A stretch of 64,000 bases of DNA, from NCBI GenBank assembly GCA_026686845.1, contig JAIVEN010000007.1, positions 33,787,001 through 33,851,000 on the forward strand, written 5' to 3'. A model generated the notes under the pieces. That model was not told the origin of the DNA, did not search any database, and saw only the letters and a program-made list of their open reading frames with translations. A program made the position numbers and the translations under genes. Source of the DNA: Adenanthera pavonina. Taxonomy: Eukaryota; Streptophyta; Magnoliopsida; Fabales; Fabaceae. This document shows, piece by piece, positions 58,860-64,000 of this stretch (positions are counted from its first letter, which is position 1; each line of letters starts with the position of its first letter).

Positions 58860-59190
58860 ATTTCAGTTTCACTTCAGATTCCAGAAGAGTTAGCGGAGTT
58901 CTTCTCATATTGTTTATCCCTCATCCATCTTCATCTTGGATCTATTTTATAATTTTTGGTGCAGTTAGTTTAAAATTTTACTAAATTTTTTTCATGTTCT
59001 TAATTTATTTCGTATTTTTGTGTAAGTATAAGCAGTGTAGTTGCCTCATTTTCTTCATTTTGGATTTTAGAGGAATTAGCAGAGCTCTTCAAATCTTCTT
59101 CCTACATTCTTTATCTCCATCTCAGATTTGTATAGGTAATTTTTGGTGCATTTTTCTTGAAATTTTACTGTTCTTTTATATATTTAGTTT
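58860..59190. repeat. Tandem duplication upstream of the MULE gene
   Basis: Two diverged copies (about 58860-58985 and 59050-59175) share GATT..AGA.GA.TTAGC.GAG..CTTC, TTTATC.C..TC, TTTTTGGTGCA and AAATTTTACT. The two frames here (58796-58984, 58994-59230) are similar to each other only because of this repeat. Confidence 0.6.
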
Positions 59191-59199
59191 TCATCTTTA

Positions 59200-61630
59200 T
59201 ATTCATTTATTTTTTGTCAATCTTTCCTAAGATAAGTAATTATTTATTTTTAACTCATGACATATTTTTTATTGTAGATTGATCCTCTCATACACCAAGT
59301 TCAGCTTCGTGATTTTGGAAGTGTAACAATTTTGATACGTTTTCACATATAATTTTACTTAGTTATATATATATAGATATAAATCTTTCACATATAATCT
59401 TTTAATTGTATTGAATTGCAAATAGCTTTTTATTTTTATATTACTGTGTAAGGTCACATTTAATATGATTATGAAAGGTGAAAGAAAGAAAAATAGATTT
59501 GTGTGATAGGTATAACTCATACGAATATAATTAGCATATTATAATAAAATATAGAATGAATTGACTGTTGTAGAAAACACTTGGTTTTACTTTTTTTTTT
59601 TTTCAATTGTGAGATTCTATTTATTTATTTTATTATACACAGCAACAACTCGGTGTAGATAACACCAAGATCCTTTTTATAAGTTTTGAGTGTCAGACGT
59701 AGTCTAACCCCTATCCCCCTCTGTTATTTTTTACCTAAACAAACCCCCCCACCCCCACACAGCGTTCCATTCTCTTTCATTTCTTTAACAAATTCAAACC
59801 TCCCATATATATATATATATATATAATTTCTAATAAAATAATTGTATATAGCTTAACATAAAAATTATATTATAATGACATTATTTATAAATTATAACAT
59901 TTATATATATTATAAAACTCACATATAAATTTGTTAACTTCTTATTACATTTTAAAAATGATAAAATATTTATATTTTAACTTTTATTAATTTTATAATG
60001 TAATATTTTTTTAAAAATGATTTTTTGCATAATTCAAACAATTACAAGCAGTAGAGACCATATATTTTTTAAATTATATTTTAATTCACTCAACCACTAA
60101 TAAGATGTTAATTCACCAAATTTAATTTTTTAAGACCAAAATATCCCTACTTTACATAAATGTTCATTTAGTAATAGTTTCAACATAGCTTTTTATAATA
60201 AAATAAATTATATTTATATTATATATAAATTATATAATTAGAATTAAATATATTTACAACATTTTATGTGCACATTTTATCTTTATATATATATATATAC
60301 ATAATTATATATGGTAAACGGATTCAAATAACATATATAATCATATATATATATATATAAATTTTTAGAAAGTTGGGTTTAACTCAAAAAATTGAACATT
60401 TTCAGTAAAACTTTAGGAAGTTATACTTCCTTAATGGTTTATCATATTTTTTTTCAAAAAGGCCCTAATAATAAATATGATTTTAAATTTATATGAAATT
60501 ATTAAATTAGTCAAATTGATATTGACTCATTTAAAGTTGTTATATATATATATGTGTGTGTGTGTGTGTTTGTAATATGAGTATGAATCTATTTGTCATA
60601 TATAATTTTTCGTAAATTTATAAAACATATAATTTGATTAAAATATATAATATACAAAGATATAAAATGTAAGAATATTATAGATTATATATATATATAT
60701 TATCAATAAGATTTATATATTTTATAATTTAAAAATATATTTAAGTTATTTAAATATATATTTTGATGGATATATAATATATAATTTACTTTGACATTTA
60801 TTATGTATTTTAATAAAAATAGATATATTACTAGTATAAATATAATTAATATCTATTTATTATATATATCAATTATTATACCATTGGAGGGAGGGGTAAT
60901 ATATGGTGGGGAAAGGAAAGGACGAGGGTTTACAACGGGACATGGTGGCAGACTATATGTTGACAAAAATTTAGAAAACAAAAATAGAAGGACAGGAGTC
61001 ATATGTTAAAAACGTTTTTTCATTATCCCGATGGTAAATTTTTTCTTTTCTTTTTTTTTGATGAAATAAATCTTTTCTTTTTTGCACTTACTATTGGATA
61101 TACGAAAATCAAAGTATATTAATCGTAAAAAAATAGTGTAAAATATAAAATTAACATAGAGTCATATACTTTTACAAATGGTAAAATCTATGGCTCATTT
61201 ATTTGAAAAATAGATTTGATTTCTCAGTATAAGCTGTACAGTAATGTTAATTAACTATAGTTTATTAATGCAAAAAAAATATTGATAATTTAAGAAAATA
61301 TATAACATGATATATTTATGTCGTTAAATTTTTCTTTATTTTGTTTGTTTATAATGTTGATAATAGTAGAAAACTAGAGAAAAATTGTATGATGTATTAA
61401 AAAGTTCATAAATATAGCATATTTATAGTTAAGCGTGTTTTTTAATTTAATAAATAAATAACATTTAGGGAATTTTTGTAATATTAGATTTATGTACGTA
61501 TAGATTATTTTTCGTATATTGAAAGGTAATTTACATATATTATTTTTCTTGTAATAATGTATTTGGTATATTAGAATTTTTTTTCTATTAATATGGATTT
61601 CATGTTTATGAGTATAATAGATAATTTTAT
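59200..61630. other. AT-rich region upstream of the MULE transposase
   Basis: Many (AT)n microsatellites (about 59803-59823, 60282-60300, 60343-60359) and an (AT)n(GT)n tract at 60541-60570. No gene supported; a small G-rich patch (60885-60960) carries no recognisable domain. I could not identify a terminal inverted repeat of the MULE here. Confidence 0.5.
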
Positions 61631-61645
61631 ATTATAGGAAGAGAA

Positions 61646-64000
61646 ATGGATAATAGAAGAGAGTGGGTCTACGTATTTGCAAATGGACGAATTTTGACTG
61701 GTACAAATGGTATGATATTTGAATCCGATAGTATAAAAATGATAAGTGTTGATTCAAACATTACCTTAATTCAACTAAAGGAAGTTGTCGGACAAAAGCT
61801 TGGACTTCCTTCCAATCAAATTGTGTCAAGCCTGGTATATAGATGCCCCATTTCCATAAATCCACCATGGTACCAGTCATGTATTCTGGAGGTTGATTCT
61901 GACATAGGCAACATGTGGCAAATGAATTCTCGATATTCGGATCAATTGACAGGGGCAGAGTTGTATGCACATATTTGCAACGTGGAAGTTAATGATTATA
62001 TTGAATCACAACCGCGGGAGGACTATGTTAGATATATGATCCCATCAAGTAGTAATCAAGTAAACCCAATAGAACATGGATCAAGGCTGAGCATGCACTT
62101 GGAAAATTTCAACCTATTTAATCCTTGCTCAGATGTTGGTAATATTGAACCATCTTCTTCACTTCCCCCAACTAAAGATATTATGGATGACTTTGAGGAT
62201 GAGGATGAGTATGATTTCTTAATAAATTCTACTGGTAGGAATGATGATGTTGATAATGATGATGAGGCCCATGAGGAGAATTATGAGGGTGGCAATGATG
62301 TCCCTGGCCAAACATTACGTATCAATGAATGTGAAGAGCCTGCATCCAATTTCTTCTAATGTGTTAATATTGAATTGGCTGTGGCTCCTGAGTTTAGTGG
62401 AGTGAGAGATATTCATCCTCTCAGTGATAATCATGACTTTTTCATAGGGCAAAGTTTTATGGACATCAATGCTCTAAGACGTGCGGTCAAACTTTACTCA
62501 ATTCGAGTTCATCACACATTTAAAGTATATCATTCTAGTAAGAAGTATGAGGAATATCGATGTGTAAATTATGGAAGTGGTTGCAATTGGAGATTAAGCG
62601 CTAACAAAAAAGTCAATAGAACCTTCTGGTTAATCACGAAATATGCATGTCCCTATACGTGTTTAGCCACATCATTAACTCAAGATCATCCAAAGTTAGA
62701 TGCTGATGTCATCTCACCATGCATAGTTGGGATGGTAACTGATCGGCCAGATGTAAAAGTTTCTCAAATTATTGAGCGTATGCATTCCATGTTTGGGTAC
62801 ACTATGTCATACAAAAAAGCATGGAAGGCAAAACAATTAGCACTAGCTACTGCTTTTGGTAATTGGGAGAGCTCATACTCACTATTACCTAAATGGCTAG
62901 TTGCGGTTCAACATTTCATGCATGGATCGTATGTAAAATTCTCAACCAAGCCGTGTTCAGGAGCCAATTTTGAAGGGCAAAATATTGAAATGTTTAAGCG
63001 TGTTTTTTGGGCATTTAAACCATGTATCGACGCATTTGGTCACTTAAAGCCGATTATTCATATTGATAGAACTTTTCTTTATGGGAAGTATAAAGGCACA
63101 TTGCTTATGGCTACATCACAAGATGGTAATCGCAATATTGTACAACTTGCATTTGCCGTTGTTGAGGGGGAGACAAAAGCTGTCTGGACATGGTTCTTAT
63201 ATAATGTTCGCATATCTGTCGTAAAGGAAAGGGAAGGAATTTGTTTAATTTCAGACAGACATCTATCAATTTTGTCTGCGGTTCAGCATCGATGTGTTCA
63301 ATGGCATACATATCATGTTTTTTATTTGAGGCATGTGGCTGCAAATTTGCATAAAGCACACGGAACAAATTGGTTAAAGGAGAAGTTTATAAATATTGGT
63401 AAGATTTATCTGCTTTGTTTCCATATATTAAATGTTGAAGGCAAAATTATTAATAATAAATTCTTAATTATTTGCAGGCTACGCATATGAGAAACATGTT
63501 GTTGACCAACAATTGTCAGAGATAGCATTGACTCATGCGCAGGCAGCTAATTGGATCAACGACATCCCAAAAGAAAAATGGTCTCGTGCATATGATTCTG
63601 AAGGCCAACGTTACGGTCATATGACAACAAATCTCGCTGAATGTATGAATGGTGTCTTTAAAGGTGTCCGAAGTTTACCGATTACAGGTCTTGTTAAGGC
63701 TACAATGTATAGGGTGAACACCTATTTTGTCAAACGTGCGAAACAAGTTTACGCACAAATAGCAGTTGGGCAAGTTTTCTCTGAGACACTTAGCAAAAAG
63801 TTAGAAATAGTAACACATGCTGCATCTACTTGTCATGTTCGTATTAATGATAGAAGAGAGACATCTTTTGAGGTTGTTGAACCACACAATGTTCAGTGGC
63901 GTCAATTTGGCCGTTGTTGCAAGGTTAACTTGAACGAAAGAAAATGTGATTGTGGAGAATTTCAAATACAGCATTATCCATGCATGCATGTCATTGCCGC
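61646..64000 (+). CDS. MULE (MuDR/MURA-like) transposase, truncated by window edge
   Basis: A DDE transposase of the Mutator superfamily, which would cut at the element's ends and reinsert it. Exon 1 starts at 61646 and ends at 63398 (ATTG|GTAAGA); exon 2 starts at 63478 (TTTGCAG|GCTACGC) in phase and is open at the window end. The N-terminus (residues 1-115) is the PB1/ubiquitin-like region of plant MURA proteins, then an acidic D/E/N stretch. The MuDR zinc-binding region follows (GQSFMDINALRRAVKLYSI, with C..YGSGCNW). The MULE core has HIDRTFLYGKYKGTLLMAT (first catalytic Asp; the usual DGT is DRT), LISDRHLSIL (second Asp) and LAECMN (Glu). A SWIM zinc finger CDCGEFQIQHYPCMH ends the window. 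A single in-frame TAA (62357-62359) separates the acidic region from the rest; the frame is otherwise intact over more than 750 codons. Confidence 0.88.

Noticed and set aside
1..64000. CRISPR array, phage or bacterial defence system
   Set aside because: The tandem repeats lack regular spacers, and all recognised genes are spliced plant genes or plant transposons.

Overview
The window is nuclear DNA from a flowering plant, most likely a eudicot. The evidence is genes interrupted by GT-AG introns, plant-specific gene families (a subgroup IVa-type bHLH factor, a DP partner of E2F, a chloroplast-type PPR protein, a seed maturation protein) and strongly AT-rich DNA between genes filled with plant transposons. 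I cannot name the species.

Host genes, left to right. (1) A four-exon bHLH transcription factor (1752-4425, +). (2) A nine-coding-exon DP protein of the DPB type (CDS 9490-14369, +), with probable 5' UTR exons upstream and a nested MITE pair in its last intron. (3) An LSM8 gene (27245-29180, +) that carries two apparent one-base frameshifts and a LINE insertion in intron 1. (4) A seed maturation protein (29801-30136, -) with ABRE and RY motifs upstream, convergent with LSM8. (5) A damaged, unidentified minus-strand locus (about 31.5-33.6 kb), which also holds a second copy of LSM8 exon 1. (6) An intronless PPR gene like Arabidopsis At1g79080 (34862-36574, +). (7) Two ribosomal protein eL41 genes (39579-40409 and 42803-44030, both -) inside a locally triplicated segment.

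Mobile DNA. There is a truncated Ty1/copia element (about 16.47-19.6 kb). A chain of three short LTR-like units with two primer sites (23.5-24.0 kb) resembles a tandem TRIM. Three near-complete and one partial hAT-like non-autonomous elements share CA(G/A)TG ends; two of them have 8-bp target duplications. Several Stowaway-like MITEs, a LINE fragment with a 16-bp duplication, an inactivated Ty3 chromovirus with both LTRs (52606-57815) and a Mutator-like (MULE) transposase gene running off the right edge (61646-64000) complete the set.

The host genes do not form a pathway. The connected story is structural: repeated local duplication (eL41 segment, LSM8 first exon, minus-strand locus) followed by transposon insertion. 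One copy of the minus-strand locus was split by the Ty3 element, and the two halves can be matched to the unsplit relative about 20 kb to the left. I found no bacterial-type system, CRISPR array or convincing tRNA/rRNA gene. The best candidates for something undescribed are the hAT-like family, the palindrome array at 58.0-58.6 kb and the frameshifted LSM8/exon-1 duplicate pair.
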